From assembly GCA_020634315.1 (NCBI GenBank), contig JACKBV010000004.1, positions 62,001-126,000 on the forward strand: a stretch of 64,000 nt of DNA, read 5' to 3'. A program made the translations under genes and the position numbers. Under the pieces are notes generated by a model that saw only the letters and a program-made list of their open reading frames with translations, was not told the DNA's origin and did no database searches. How positions within the stretch are numbered: the stretch's first letter is position 1; each line of letters opens with the position of its first letter. The DNA is from Ardenticatenaceae bacterium (GTDB taxonomy: Bacteria > Chloroflexota > Anaerolineae > Promineifilales > Promineifilaceae). This document shows positions 24,945 through 33,696 of the stretch, piece after piece.

Positions 24945-25565
24945 TTACGGTTGCGGCGGTGGAACGCGCGGTATCTCAAACGTGTCATTAATATGCGCAT
25001 AAGTGGCTCCCGCCAGGCGACCAATGGGGCGCAGCGCCTCCAACAAAATCCGCCCATCCGCATACACATCGTCGCGCACATGAATGGCCTGCACTTCCCC
25101 GAAAACGGCCGCGCCGCCACCGGGTTGATCACTGACAACGACAATTTGCTGCAATTTGCATTCAAAAGCAATCGGCGCTTCGGCCACACGCGGCACGCGC
25201 ACCACTGTACCAGGCACAGGCGTCACCCCAGCCCACTCAAATTCATTAACGCCATGCGCAAATTCAGTGGCACTCAAATTCATGGCTTCCTTGGTCTCTT
25301 CATTGGTGATGTTTACCACAAATTCGCCCGTCTGCTCAATATTGATCCAGGTGTCTTTGCGCTGCCCACGCACTGAAGACCAGCCAGGGCAAAAAACGAG
25401 GGTCATGGGTTCAGGACAAACGGCCGTAAAATAACTAAACGGCGCCAAATTCAACCTTCCCTCGCGATCCATCGTGCTCACCCAGGCAATAGGCCGGGGC
25501 ACAATCGAGCCAATCATCAGCTTGTAACGTTCCTGGTTATTCAACTTACCTGGATCAATAATCAT
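24945..25565 (-). CDS. Flavin reductase-like (FMN-binding split barrel) protein
   Basis: About 206 residues with the flavin reductase-like domain signature: 'YKLMIGSIVPRPIAWVSTMD', 'NLAPFSYFTAVCPEPMTLVF' and 'NIEQTGEFVVNITNEE'. Members bind FMN and either reduce free flavin for a partner oxygenase or act as oxidoreductases. GAGGAAATCC just upstream supports ATG 25565. It follows hmgA on the same strand after a strong hairpin, so it may or may not belong to the tyrosine-degradation unit. Confidence 0.8.
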   Translation of the reverse strand: MIIDPGKLNNQERYKLMIGSIVPRPIAWVSTMDREGRLNLAPFSYFTAVCPEPMTLVFCPGWSSVRGQRKDTWINIEQTGEFVVNITNEETKEAMNLSATEFAHGVNEFEWAGVTPVPGTVVRVPRVAEAPIAFECKLQQIVVVSDQPGGGAAVFGEVQAIHVRDDVYADGRILLEALRPIGRLAGATYAHINDTFEIPRVPPPQP

Positions 25566-25640
25566 GGATTTCCTCACGCCAACTTTTTTAATAGACAGTG
25601 TCCAGCCTGGATCGTAATGAAAGATACCCTAAAACGCAAA

Positions 25641-25672
25641 CACGCTAACACCGGAGAAGATGTTAGCGTGTC
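25641..25672 (-). terminator. Strong hairpin downstream of hmgA
   Basis: ACACGCTAACA (25641-25651) and TGTTAGCGTGT (25662-25672) form a perfect 11-bp stem with a 10-nt loop, 27 bases past the hmgA stop. The minus-strand continuation has only GCGTTTTAGG, so termination may be partial. Confidence 0.6.
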
Positions 25673-25698
25673 TATCGTTACAAATTACCGGCCACAGA

Positions 25699-26868
25699 TT
25701 ACGAATTGTGGCTATCTGTTAACCAGCTATATGCGTATCCCGCATCTTCCAAAGCCAGCGCATATTTAGTCAAACGTAACGGCCGAAACGTATCCACCAT
25801 CACCGCCAACTCTTCCGTCTTTTCCTTGCCAATCGACCCCTCATACGTGCCAGGATGTGGCCCATGAGGAATCCCATTGGGATGGATGGTCAACGATGCC
25901 CGCTCAATGCCCTTACGTGACATAAAATTACCCTCAACATAGTACAACACTTCGTCAGAATCAACATTAGAATGGTTGTAGGGCGCAGGAATCGCCAGTG
26001 GATGGTAATCAAACAAACGCGGCACAAAGGAACAAACCACAAAACCTGGGCCATCAAATGTCTGATGTACAGGCGGCGGCTGATGCACGCGCCCCGTAAT
26101 GGGTTCAAAATCTTCAATGTTGAAAGCATACGGCCATAAATGCCCATCCCAGCCCACCACATCTAGCGGGTGATGATCATAAATAAAACGGTTAATCATA
26201 TTACGCGCTTTCACACGCACTTCAAATTCGCCCGTTTCATCATGCGTCACCAGGCCATCGGGCGGGCGCATATCACGCTCGCAGTAAGGTGAATGCTCCA
26301 AAAACTGCCCATAATTGTTGAGGTAATGTTTTGGCGGAACCACATGCCCATATGATTCAATCACAAACATGCGCTGGGCGACGTTATCATCTGGCAGCAG
26401 TCGCCACATGACGCCAGTAGGAATCACCAGGTAATCTCCAGGGCGGTAACGCAGCGTGCCAAACTGCGTTTCTAACACACCCACACCATCGTGGACAAAG
26501 AGGACATCATCACCATGCGCAAATTTGTACCAATAATTCATCGGTTCAGTGGGTGTAGCCACAGAGAGAATGACATCGCCATTCCCCAGCAGCGGTACGC
26601 GGGAAGTGATGGCGTCGCCCTCACTTACCACCCCCGTCGAGCGAAGATGTCGGTGTCGTAGTTCACCATCCACATAGGGAATGTCAATCGCCAATGGTTC
26701 AGCAATGCGGCGAACGGCCGTTGGCGGGTAAATGTGATAGAGAATAGATTGAATTCCGGCAAACCCATGAATCCCCATCACTTCCTCATGGTAGAGAGAG
26801 CCATTTGGCTGCCGAAATTGTGTGTGCCGTTTATGCGGAAGCTCCCCCAACTTTAGATAATAAGTCAT
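25699..26868 (-). CDS. hmgA: Homogentisate 1,2-dioxygenase
   Basis: A 389-residue cupin-type enzyme. The N-terminus 'KLGELPHKRHTQFRQPNGSLYHEE' and the metal-site region 'HVVPPKHYLNNYGQFLEHSPY' with 'PFHPNGIPHGPHPG'-like spacing (here 'IHPNGIPHGPHPGTYEGS') are typical of the bacterial homogentisate dioxygenase family. With Fe(II) and O2 it opens homogentisate to maleylacetoacetate. AAGGA lies upstream of the ATG. HppD lies upstream on the same strand, giving consecutive pathway steps; the later isomerase and fumarylacetoacetase genes are not in the window. Confidence 0.9.
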   Translation of the reverse strand: MTYYLKLGELPHKRHTQFRQPNGSLYHEEVMGIHGFAGIQSILYHIYPPTAVRRIAEPLAIDIPYVDGELRHRHLRSTGVVSEGDAITSRVPLLGNGDVILSVATPTEPMNYWYKFAHGDDVLFVHDGVGVLETQFGTLRYRPGDYLVIPTGVMWRLLPDDNVAQRMFVIESYGHVVPPKHYLNNYGQFLEHSPYCERDMRPPDGLVTHDETGEFEVRVKARNMINRFIYDHHPLDVVGWDGHLWPYAFNIEDFEPITGRVHQPPPVHQTFDGPGFVVCSFVPRLFDYHPLAIPAPYNHSNVDSDEVLYYVEGNFMSRKGIERASLTIHPNGIPHGPHPGTYEGSIGKEKTEELAVMVDTFRPLRLTKYALALEDAGYAYSWLTDSHNS

Positions 26869-26890
26869 CGCTTCCTTGTCTCCTCGTAAA

Positions 26891-26928
26891 TCGGATTGTC
26901 AATCCGATAGTCGGATTAGCAATCCGAC
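26891..26928. repeat. Two adjacent short palindromes
   Basis: TCGGATTGTCAATCCGA (26891-26907) and GTCGGATTAGCAATCCGAC (26910-26928) are two near-identical hairpins just upstream of hmgA. They resemble a small interspersed repetitive element rather than a specific operator. Confidence 0.6.
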
Positions 26929-26984
26929 CTACAGTTTTCATTCATGGTAGTGCGGACTACGCATGTTGTCTCCTCTAAAAACAG

Positions 26985-27040
26985 CCTCCCGGAGGTTCAT
27001 CTCATGCAGCGAACGTTCCACTGATAACCTCCGGGAGGTT
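26985..27040. repeat. Paired CCTCCGGGAGG palindromes after hppD
   Basis: CCTCCCGGAGG (26985-26995) and AACCTCCGGGAGGTT (27026-27040) lie between hppD and hmgA. The second is nested in GATAAC...GTTATC. A related AAACCTCCGGGAG occurs at 15948-15960. They probably form mRNA hairpins at the 3' end of hppD and belong to a small repeat family. Confidence 0.55.
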
Positions 27041-27053
27041 GTTCGTTATCAGG

Positions 27054-28169
27054 TTATAGGTTGCCACGCAGAGCTTGTTCGCGTTCGATGGACTCAAACA
27101 AAGCCTGGAAGTTGCCTTTGCCAAAACCGCGCGAGCCATGACGCTCGATGATTTCATAAAAGACTGTTGGGCGATCTTGCACAGGCTTGGTGAAGATTTG
27201 CAGCAAATAACCTTCCTCATCGCGGTCTACTAAAATACCAAGCTCTGCCAACTTATCGATGGGTTCATTGATATTGCCAACGCGTGCTTCAAGCATTTCG
27301 TAGTATGTGTGGGGCACGCGCAAAAACTCAACACCGTTTTCGCGTAAGCGGGTCACGGTGGCGATGATGTCGCCTGTGGAACAGGCAAGGTGCTGTGCTC
27401 CTGGCCCCATGTAGTAATCGAGGTATTCTTGAATTTGTGACTTTTTCTTGCCTTCGGCTGGTTCGTTAATGGGGAATTTCACCTTACCGCTGCCGTCTTG
27501 CATCACTTTGGACATGAGGGCGGAGTATTCGGTAGAGATGTCTTTGTCATCGAAGTGCAGCAGCTGGCTAAAGCCCATTGTGTGCGCAAAGAAGTTAACC
27601 CAACGATTCATGGCTCCAAGTTCGACGTTGCCAACAATATGATCAATGTGCGCTAATCCATAGCCGGTGTAACGGTTACGGCCGTTTCCTTCCCACTCCT
27701 CATATCCTGGCCGCGCCTGATACCCTGGCGCAAAAACACCATTATAGTCCGAGCGATCCACGAACTTGATCAGCGTATCGCCATAAGCGCGAATCGCCGC
27801 GTAACGAAACGTGCCATATTCATCTGTCACTTCGGTGAATGGGATGGCTCCTGTCGCGCCACGTTTTGTGGATTCATAATAAGATTTTTCAGCATCGGGC
27901 ACAGATAGGGCAATCACCCCTACACCATCCCCATGCAGATGGGTATGGCGAGCAATGGCATGATCCGGGCTTAACGATGTCGTCAATACCAGGCGAATCT
28001 TCCCTTGCTCCATCACATACGATGCCGTGGCGCGGTTGCCAGTCTCCAGGCCACTGTAGGCCGTATTGGCAAACCCAAAGCCTGTGCGGTAATAATGCGC
28101 GGCTTGCTTGGCATTGCCCACGTAGAATTCCACGTGGTCAGTGCCCTTGATCGGTAAGAAATCTTCCAT
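27054..28169 (-). CDS. hppD: 4-hydroxyphenylpyruvate dioxygenase
   Basis: About 371 residues with two VOC (glyoxalase-like) modules. 'GTDHVEFYVGNAKQAAHYY' opens the first. The second holds the iron ligands: 'HIDHIVGNVE', 'GPGAQHLACSTGDI' and, near the C-terminus, 'GYLLQIFTKPVQDRPTVFYEIIERHGSRGFGKGNFQ'-type sequence with its Glu ligand in 'YEIIER'. It converts 4-hydroxyphenylpyruvate to homogentisate with O2. GGAGGTAGACAA precedes ATG 28169. It lies between the aminotransferase, which can supply its substrate, and hmgA. Confidence 0.93.
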   Translation of the reverse strand: MEDFLPIKGTDHVEFYVGNAKQAAHYYRTGFGFANTAYSGLETGNRATASYVMEQGKIRLVLTTSLSPDHAIARHTHLHGDGVGVIALSVPDAEKSYYESTKRGATGAIPFTEVTDEYGTFRYAAIRAYGDTLIKFVDRSDYNGVFAPGYQARPGYEEWEGNGRNRYTGYGLAHIDHIVGNVELGAMNRWVNFFAHTMGFSQLLHFDDKDISTEYSALMSKVMQDGSGKVKFPINEPAEGKKKSQIQEYLDYYMGPGAQHLACSTGDIIATVTRLRENGVEFLRVPHTYYEMLEARVGNINEPIDKLAELGILVDRDEEGYLLQIFTKPVQDRPTVFYEIIERHGSRGFGKGNFQALFESIEREQALRGNL

Positions 28170-28219
28170 TTGTCTACCTCCAGGTTTTTTTGAAGAGAGA
28201 AGCATGAAGAAAGAGGGGC

Positions 28220-28253
28220 GAGGAGAGAAAAGTGGGAACGTTTTTCTCTCCTC
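28220..28253. terminator. Hairpin between aminotransferase and hppD
   Basis: GAGGAGAGAAAA (28220-28231) pairs with TTTTCTCTCCTC (28242-28253). It lies in the 100-base gap downstream of the minus-strand aminotransferase. Without a T-run it may act as partial terminator or as a processing site within the cluster. Confidence 0.45.
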
Positions 28254-28269
28254 TCTTCTCTCTTCTGGA

Positions 28270-29460
28270 TTACTTTAGAAGAGCACCCAGGCGTTTGATG
28301 CCTTCATCAATGACATCGGGGGTGCAGGTGGAAAAAGTGAGGCGCATACAATTTTTGACAACGTGACCGGGCACAGCAAAGGCATAACCGGGGATAAAGG
28401 CGACTTGCGCCTGGTTAACGGCCGTTTCCAACAAAACGGCCGTGTCTACCTCCGGCGGCAATTCCACCCAAATAAACATGCCACCACGCGGACGCGTCCA
28501 CTGCGCCTCCGCCGGAAAATAACGGTGCAGCGCCGTTAACATCGCATCACGGCGACGGCCGTATTCCTGCCGCAGCCTTGCCACATGGCCCGACAAATGG
28601 CCCGCGTCCAGATAAGCCGCCACGGCCCGCTGTGTCAGCGCCGACGACTCCAAATCGCCCGCTTCCTTGACCACCGTCAGCTTCGGGATCAACCATTCCG
28701 GAGCCACCATCCAACCGAGGCGCAGCGCCGGAGCCATAATCTTCGAGAACGACCCCAGATAAAACACCCAATCCGCATCCAATGAGCGCAGCGGCGCATA
28801 TGGCTCATTCTCATAATACAAAAAGCCATACGGATCATCTTCCACAATCGGCACGCCATATGTCCGCGCCAACTGCACCAGCCGCTCCCGTTTCTGCGGG
28901 CTGATACTCACACCCAACGGGTTATGCGCATCCGGCACGACATAGAGAAACGCGGGGCGTGCCCCTCGCCGCAAATGTGCCTCGACGGCATCTACATCAA
29001 TACCCGTTTCCAAATCAGTGGGCACTGCCAAAATATGTGGCTGTGTGGGCGCAACCGCCTGCTGCATACCGGTGTAAATCATCTCCTCCAGCATAACCTC
29101 GCCGCCAGGATTCAACAGCAGGCGCGACAAAATGTCTAACCCTTGCTGCGCTCCGGTCGTCAAGAAAATCTGCTCAGGAGTACAAGTCACACCGCGCTGC
29201 GCCATTAACTGCACAACATGCTGTTTGAGGGTTTCCAGTGGCGGGCGATATTGCAAAGAAAATTTATCGGCGGCAAGCACAGTTTCCATGGCTTGTGCAT
29301 ATTCCACCCTGGGAAATAAATCGGGGTCTGGCAGACCGCCAGCAAAAGAGAGGATGCCGGGGCGCGAGACGATGGCGATCATCTGGCGCAGCACGGAACG
29401 GCTCATGGTCTGCGTCCAATCGGCTAACTGCAACGTATGCATGGGGGCTTCTGCAATCAT
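28270..29460 (-). CDS. PLP-dependent aminotransferase (aromatic/2-aminoadipate type)
   Basis: A 396-residue fold-type I aminotransferase. It has 'SFAGGLPDPDLFP', the substrate-loop 'YRPPLETLKQHV', 'TTGAQQGLDILSRLL', 'VVPDAHNPLG', and the Schiff-base Lys in 'YLGSFSKIMAPALRLGW'. The group includes aromatic amino acid and 2-aminoadipate transaminases. Context points to tyrosine: it lies directly downstream of an AsnC/Lrp regulator and upstream of hppD and hmgA. AAGGAAACAG before ATG supports the start at 29460. Confidence 0.88.
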   Translation of the reverse strand: MIAEAPMHTLQLADWTQTMSRSVLRQMIAIVSRPGILSFAGGLPDPDLFPRVEYAQAMETVLAADKFSLQYRPPLETLKQHVVQLMAQRGVTCTPEQIFLTTGAQQGLDILSRLLLNPGGEVMLEEMIYTGMQQAVAPTQPHILAVPTDLETGIDVDAVEAHLRRGARPAFLYVVPDAHNPLGVSISPQKRERLVQLARTYGVPIVEDDPYGFLYYENEPYAPLRSLDADWVFYLGSFSKIMAPALRLGWMVAPEWLIPKLTVVKEAGDLESSALTQRAVAAYLDAGHLSGHVARLRQEYGRRRDAMLTALHRYFPAEAQWTRPRGGMFIWVELPPEVDTAVLLETAVNQAQVAFIPGYAFAVPGHVVKNCMRLTFSTCTPDVIDEGIKRLGALLK

Positions 29461-29482
29461 CTGTTTCCTTCCACAGCGAGAA

Positions 29483-29944
29483 CTAAAGGGGAACGGCCGT
29501 TGTCTGTTTAATTTCGCTCAGCACCAAACTGGTACGGACCTTGTCCATTCCCGGCACAGGCGTCAATGTTTCCAAAATAAACTGCTCCAGGTGCTTCCGA
29601 TTGCGCACCACAACCTTTAGCAGGTAATCGTACTCCCCCGTAATATGGTGACATTCCAATACCTCTTGCATATGGCGCACCGCCATCTTGAAATTACTCA
29701 CCGCTGTCGGTTCATGCCGTTGCAGCGTCACCTGGACAAAACAAAGCATGTCATATCCCACCGCTTCTCGATCAAGCAGTGTCACATAACGGCTAATGAC
29801 GCCAGATTCTTCAAGTTTACGAATACGCTTTTGCAAGCCGGGAGGAGACAAATTAACGCGCCGGGCTAATTCCGCCTGGGTGATGCGCGCATCTTGTTGC
29901 AGATAAATCAGGAGTTCACGGTCTATTTCGTCTAAAGTTACCAT
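29483..29944 (-). CDS. AsnC/Lrp family transcriptional regulator
   Basis: About 153 residues. The N-terminal winged helix-turn-helix is 'DEIDRELLIYLQQDARITQ' with recognition helix 'NLSPPGLQKRIRKLEESGV'. The C-terminal RAM effector domain (about 70-150) contains 'HHITGEYDYLLKVVVRN'. Such regulators bind an amino acid and control metabolism of it. It is first in the minus-strand tyrosine-degradation order, 22 bases before the aminotransferase, so tyrosine or phenylalanine is the likely effector. The start MVTLDEID at 29944 fits the family; a longer start at 29959 is possible. Confidence 0.88.
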   Translation of the reverse strand: MVTLDEIDRELLIYLQQDARITQAELARRVNLSPPGLQKRIRKLEESGVISRYVTLLDREAVGYDMLCFVQVTLQRHEPTAVSNFKMAVRHMQEVLECHHITGEYDYLLKVVVRNRKHLEQFILETLTPVPGMDKVRTSLVLSEIKQTTAVPL

Positions 29945-30081
29945 CACGCCAACCAACAATAGAGTTTATGAACTCATTGTAATTGAATTAGCCAGTAATA
30001 TCAACTGGTAAAAAGCAAATTGTTCATTTTATGAATTATATCCATGATATTGGTACGTTTTGCAAACAAGGGAAACAGGCA

Positions 30082-30113
30082 CAAAAAAAGCCTGGCGCAA
30101 AAGCAGCCAGGCT
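30082..30113 (-). terminator. Rho-independent terminator of the HD-domain gene
   Basis: On the minus strand AGCCTGGC pairs with GCCAGGCT around a 9-nt loop and is followed by seven T. It lies 32 bases past the stop at 30145. Confidence 0.85.
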
Positions 30114-30144
30114 CCTTAACCATCAATAATAAAATGGCGTGTAT

Positions 30145-31128
30145 CTAAAAAGCGGGAATGACGCGCATCGACCACATGCCTTGTTTACCGGCAATGTAAT
30201 CAGCGCGATGGCGGGCAAAAGCGGGGTCTAGGGCAGATAACGGCCGTAAATCCTCCGCCAACGCCACATCCGGATCAATCGCCCGCAGCTTTGTGCTCAC
30301 CTGGAACGTCGCCTCATCATCGTCCCACACAAACTGCGTCGCCGGCGAGATTAAACGCAGCAACTTCTGCATCTCTATATCTCGACAAGCATGCATCTTT
30401 GCCCATAACGGCCGATCCGTCCCCCAAAAATCCGCCTCGCTAATCAATCCGATTTCCATGCCGCGCCGGATGGCCTGTGCCGTTAACTCATACAGCCCAA
30501 CCTCGCGGAAATTTGCCCAACTGGCATCATCTGCTTTGATAAAGGTGTAGCCCAGCCAGCGTGCCGCTTGCAAATCATCGGCGGCAATACGCTCATCGAC
30601 AACCACCAAATGATCGAGCACATTTTGAATGTCGGCTGGCGTCGCCAGGTTCAAACCCTGGCTGTCGCGCAAGAAATAATCCAAACGGTCGGCACAGAGT
30701 CGCGGCGACGGCTGCTCCAAAAGCGAAAAATCTTCCTCATGCACAAACTGGTTCCAGTCATAGCCATATTCCGCCAACACAGCCGGTATATCGGTTTGCG
30801 CCAAATATTCCGCTTTCCTGTCATCATGGTAACTCTGGCTGTTATGCCCATTAAACACGTAGTCAATGACATGACTAAAGGCTGTATGGCTGACATCGTG
30901 CAGCAATGCAGCGATTTGTTCTTCCAATGTGCCGCCCAGGCGGCGCACCAGCAGCATCGCCCCAACGGAATGTTCAAAACGGGTGATGGGGGTTGTCACG
31001 CCAATCAATGCGCTAATACCATGCTGCAACACGCCTTGTAAACGTTGTAAAGCGGCCGTTTCCATCAAGGCTTCTAAAACAGGTTCTGTAATCTGGTGAG
31101 AACCATAAATGGCATCTTGATAAATCAT
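30145..31128 (-). CDS. HD-domain phosphohydrolase
   Basis: A 327-residue protein with the metal motif 'HSVGAMLLVRRL' and 'AALLHDVSHTAFSHVIDY' (H...HD) early in the chain, and 'RLCADRLDYFLRDS' further on, supplying the remaining Asp. This is the dGTPase/SAMHD1-like branch of HD proteins, which hydrolyse nucleotides or phosphoesters. Substrate is not deducible; nucleotide pool control is a reasonable guess. AAAGGATGAGAT precedes the ATG. It is divergent from the lipoprotein gene at 31259 and closed by a terminator. Confidence 0.85.
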   Translation of the reverse strand: MIYQDAIYGSHQITEPVLEALMETAALQRLQGVLQHGISALIGVTTPITRFEHSVGAMLLVRRLGGTLEEQIAALLHDVSHTAFSHVIDYVFNGHNSQSYHDDRKAEYLAQTDIPAVLAEYGYDWNQFVHEEDFSLLEQPSPRLCADRLDYFLRDSQGLNLATPADIQNVLDHLVVVDERIAADDLQAARWLGYTFIKADDASWANFREVGLYELTAQAIRRGMEIGLISEADFWGTDRPLWAKMHACRDIEMQKLLRLISPATQFVWDDDEATFQVSTKLRAIDPDVALAEDLRPLSALDPAFARHRADYIAGKQGMWSMRVIPAF

Positions 31129-31258
31129 ATCTCATCCTTTTTTGTAAGCTCATGCAATCTGCAATTATAGTGTTATACTGGCACAGAGGCAGTAAGGAAT
31201 TAGTAACCGGCGCACCAACACCTGCAAACTAATGACCGCCCGCCAAACAGCATCAACT
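31129..31258. promoter_or_regulatory. Divergent promoter region with two -10-like boxes
   Basis: Between the HD gene and the lipoprotein gene, TATAAT on the minus strand (31164-31169) and TATACT on the plus strand (31174-31179) lie back to back. No good -35 box is seen for either, so exact start sites are unsure. Confidence 0.4.
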
Positions 31259-32782
31259 ATGAAATTTTATCGGCGTTTTTTCTTTCTTGTGTTATGGATT
31301 GCTATTATCTTAACAGGTTGCCAGGAGATGGCAGATAGGACTGCCACACCTACCCAAACCGGGAACCCTGTGCCATTGGCCGTCAATCGCGATGTCTATA
31401 CCATCGAGTTTACAGAATTAGCAGCAGCGCCCGCCGCCTATGAAGGGTATCGGCTGCGCCTGACCGGGTTATACAAACCGCTGCCAACTCTGGTTTGCGC
31501 CACAGATGCGCACCCTTCGCCAGCCACCTGGGGATTGGTTGCTGATGGTTATCTCGCTTATATTGACGGCTATGCGCATTTGCGCACGCTGCTCCCGTCT
31601 GGATTGACCATGACCGTCGAAGGGCAATGGCGACACTGGGAAGGGCCGGTTGGCTGCGGCAAGGAAGCGACCCATCAAGAAATCTGGTATCTGGCAGCAT
31701 CGGAGATAGTGGACCCCAGCCCCATTACGCGTGTCACGTTGACACCAGCAGGGAATGATGAGGGCGTCATTGCCCAGCTAGAGACGCCAACACCGGCAGA
31801 GGTCATTAGCGAGGAGACCCCGATACCGCCAACGGCAACTCCAACGATTGAGGTAGACGAAACGGCCGTTCCCCCCACACTACCGCCCATCTCCACAGTA
31901 CCGTCTATATCAACACCGCCATTGGTGATCACCATCACGCCTACCATCATGCCCATCACCATTACGGTGACACCGACAGCTGACGCCAAATCTGAAACGC
32001 CAACCATTACGCCAGGAGCGACCATTACTGGCACGCCCGGCATCAACACCGCCACGCCCACCCCTGGAGATGACACCGTTCAGCAAACACCAACAGCGAC
32101 AAGCACGGCGGGGCCATCCCCCACGCCCAGCAGCACACCGACACTGATCGACATGGGCGATATTGAAGATCAATTCCTGGCCGTAGAAACGCTTGGCCTC
32201 AATGAAGCGCACCAATGGAGCGTTGCCATTGAGGCCAATGAAGTTCTCACCGCTTATGTGGCCGCTCCCAACGCAGATATGGTCATCACTCTCTTGGATG
32301 AAAACGGCACGGTGATTGATACACAAAACAATGCTCCGGCCGGAGAAATCGAGACATTTGTCCACTTCATTCCCAATGATGGCACCTATGTGCTGCATGT
32401 CAGCAGCAATACGGCCACGGCTACCGATTACGCCTTGATGCTGCGCTTCAATGAATCTTATGCGTTTGTCCTGAGGGGTATCTTGAGCTATGGCAACAGC
32501 CAGGAAGTGAGTTTACCCGCCGACAATGATGATTTCTGGCATTTCTCAGGGCAGGCTGGAGATGAAATTAGCATCACAGTTTTGCCAGATGCCGCTGGGG
32601 ACGCCTTCCTGAAGTTGTACGACGGGGAAGCTGAAGATATTAGCGGGTTTATTGACGAAGGGGGAGTTGGCGAAGCCGAAGAGTATACGTTGACGCTGCC
32701 AGCAACCGGTTTTTATTCGGTACGCCTCGGTGAGTTCGATTTTAATCCAATGACCTACACCATCGTTCTCGTGAAAAACTAA
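31259..32782 (+). CDS. Secreted lipoprotein with Thr/Pro linker and PPC-like domains
   Basis: About 507 residues. A signal peptide ends in a lipobox (ILTGC). Residues about 40-145 form a small beta domain with 'AYEGYRLRLTGLYKP'. A long Thr/Pro linker follows (about 160-295, 'TPTIEVDETAVPPT'). The C-terminus has two beta-sandwich modules of the bacterial pre-peptidase (PPC) type: 'LNEAHQWSVAIEANEVLTAYV' and 'DDFWHFSGQAGDEISITV'. It is likely anchored outside the membrane with an adhesive or ligand-binding role. ATG 31259 starts just before the signal peptide. Confidence 0.7.
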   Translation: MKFYRRFFFLVLWIAIILTGCQEMADRTATPTQTGNPVPLAVNRDVYTIEFTELAAAPAAYEGYRLRLTGLYKPLPTLVCATDAHPSPATWGLVADGYLAYIDGYAHLRTLLPSGLTMTVEGQWRHWEGPVGCGKEATHQEIWYLAASEIVDPSPITRVTLTPAGNDEGVIAQLETPTPAEVISEETPIPPTATPTIEVDETAVPPTLPPISTVPSISTPPLVITITPTIMPITITVTPTADAKSETPTITPGATITGTPGINTATPTPGDDTVQQTPTATSTAGPSPTPSSTPTLIDMGDIEDQFLAVETLGLNEAHQWSVAIEANEVLTAYVAAPNADMVITLLDENGTVIDTQNNAPAGEIETFVHFIPNDGTYVLHVSSNTATATDYALMLRFNESYAFVLRGILSYGNSQEVSLPADNDDFWHFSGQAGDEISITVLPDAAGDAFLKLYDGEAEDISGFIDEGGVGEAEEYTLTLPATGFYSVRLGEFDFNPMTYTIVLVKN

Positions 32783-32852
32783 TTGCCCAATTTGTGCCCA
32801 GACAACTGTAAAGAGGGGTAACTTTCTTATCTCTCTCATAGATTTAGCTGAT

Positions 32853-33488
32853 ATGCTGCAACGCATGGAATCTTTGCGCTTGCTCATCGTTGCGGATGAT
32901 CCGCTGGCCCGTGCCGGGTTGTCAATGTTGTTAGACCAGAATCCCGACTGCGTGGTTATCGATCAGATCGGCAGTGGTGAGATTACGGCCGTTTCCCTCA
33001 ACACCCCCGCCCCCGATGTCATCATCTGGGATGTGGGCTGGGAAGCTGCGGCCATCCTGCCCGATTGGGCTGAGATTGATTTGCCAGTCATTGCACTGCT
33101 TGCCGATAGCGAAGATGTGCCGACCGTTTGGGCTTGTGGCGTTCAAGGGCTGTTATCTCGTGACATAGACAGCAGGCGGCTGGTGTTGGCGGCTCAGGCC
33201 GCAGCACAAAAATTGGTAGTCGTGGAGCCATCTTTTACGGGGGCATTTGCGATGGATACAGGAGAGGGACGGGAAACGGCCGTTTCCCCTGCCGACCTCA
33301 CGCCGCGCGAAGCTGAAGTGCTGCAACTCCTCGCCGAAGGGCTGACGAACAAAGCCATTGCCCAGCAGCTAGACATCAGCGACCATACAGTCAAATTCCA
33401 CGTCAACGCCATCATGAGCAAGCTTGGTGCGCAAAGCCGCACCGAAGCCGTCGTGCGGGCCACCCGCCTGGGATTAATCCTGTTGTAA
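32853..33488 (+). CDS. NarL/FixJ-type response regulator
   Basis: About 211 residues. The receiver domain (1-120) has the acidic pair in 'LIVADDPLARAG' and the phospho-acceptor Asp in 'VIIWDVGW'. The C-terminal LuxR-type helix-turn-helix (about 145-208) is 'LTPREAEVLQLLAEGLTNKAIAQ' and 'HTVKFHVNAIMSKLGAQSR'. It should bind DNA as a dimer upon phosphorylation. No partner kinase is adjacent. An alternative ATG at 32865 ('MESLRLL') is equally plausible. The iterated palindrome encodes part of the linker (ETAVSP). Confidence 0.88.
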   Translation: MLQRMESLRLLIVADDPLARAGLSMLLDQNPDCVVIDQIGSGEITAVSLNTPAPDVIIWDVGWEAAAILPDWAEIDLPVIALLADSEDVPTVWACGVQGLLSRDIDSRRLVLAAQAAAQKLVVVEPSFTGAFAMDTGEGRETAVSPADLTPREAEVLQLLAEGLTNKAIAQQLDISDHTVKFHVNAIMSKLGAQSRTEAVVRATRLGLILL

Positions 33489-33696
33489 TCCGCCTGCGAA
33501 TTACGGTTAACCACGCCCCCACCTACCCATTCTTCCAGGTTCCTGCCTCGCCAAAACGCTGATGTGCGCTCCCCAAGAAACACCTATCATTTCTAGCATC
33601 AACAGATTACCTTCCTTCACAAGCATGATTATTCCGTGACGCGATTCGTTTTCCTCAAAAAAACAATTGCGCCATCTGACACAAGGAGACAAGCAT

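Noticed and set aside
26891..27040. The palindromes around hppD/hmgA as AsnC/Lrp operators
   Set aside because: They are near-perfect hairpins that recur as small repeats (a related one is at 15948), and they lie at gene ends rather than in the promoter region of the regulator or aminotransferase.
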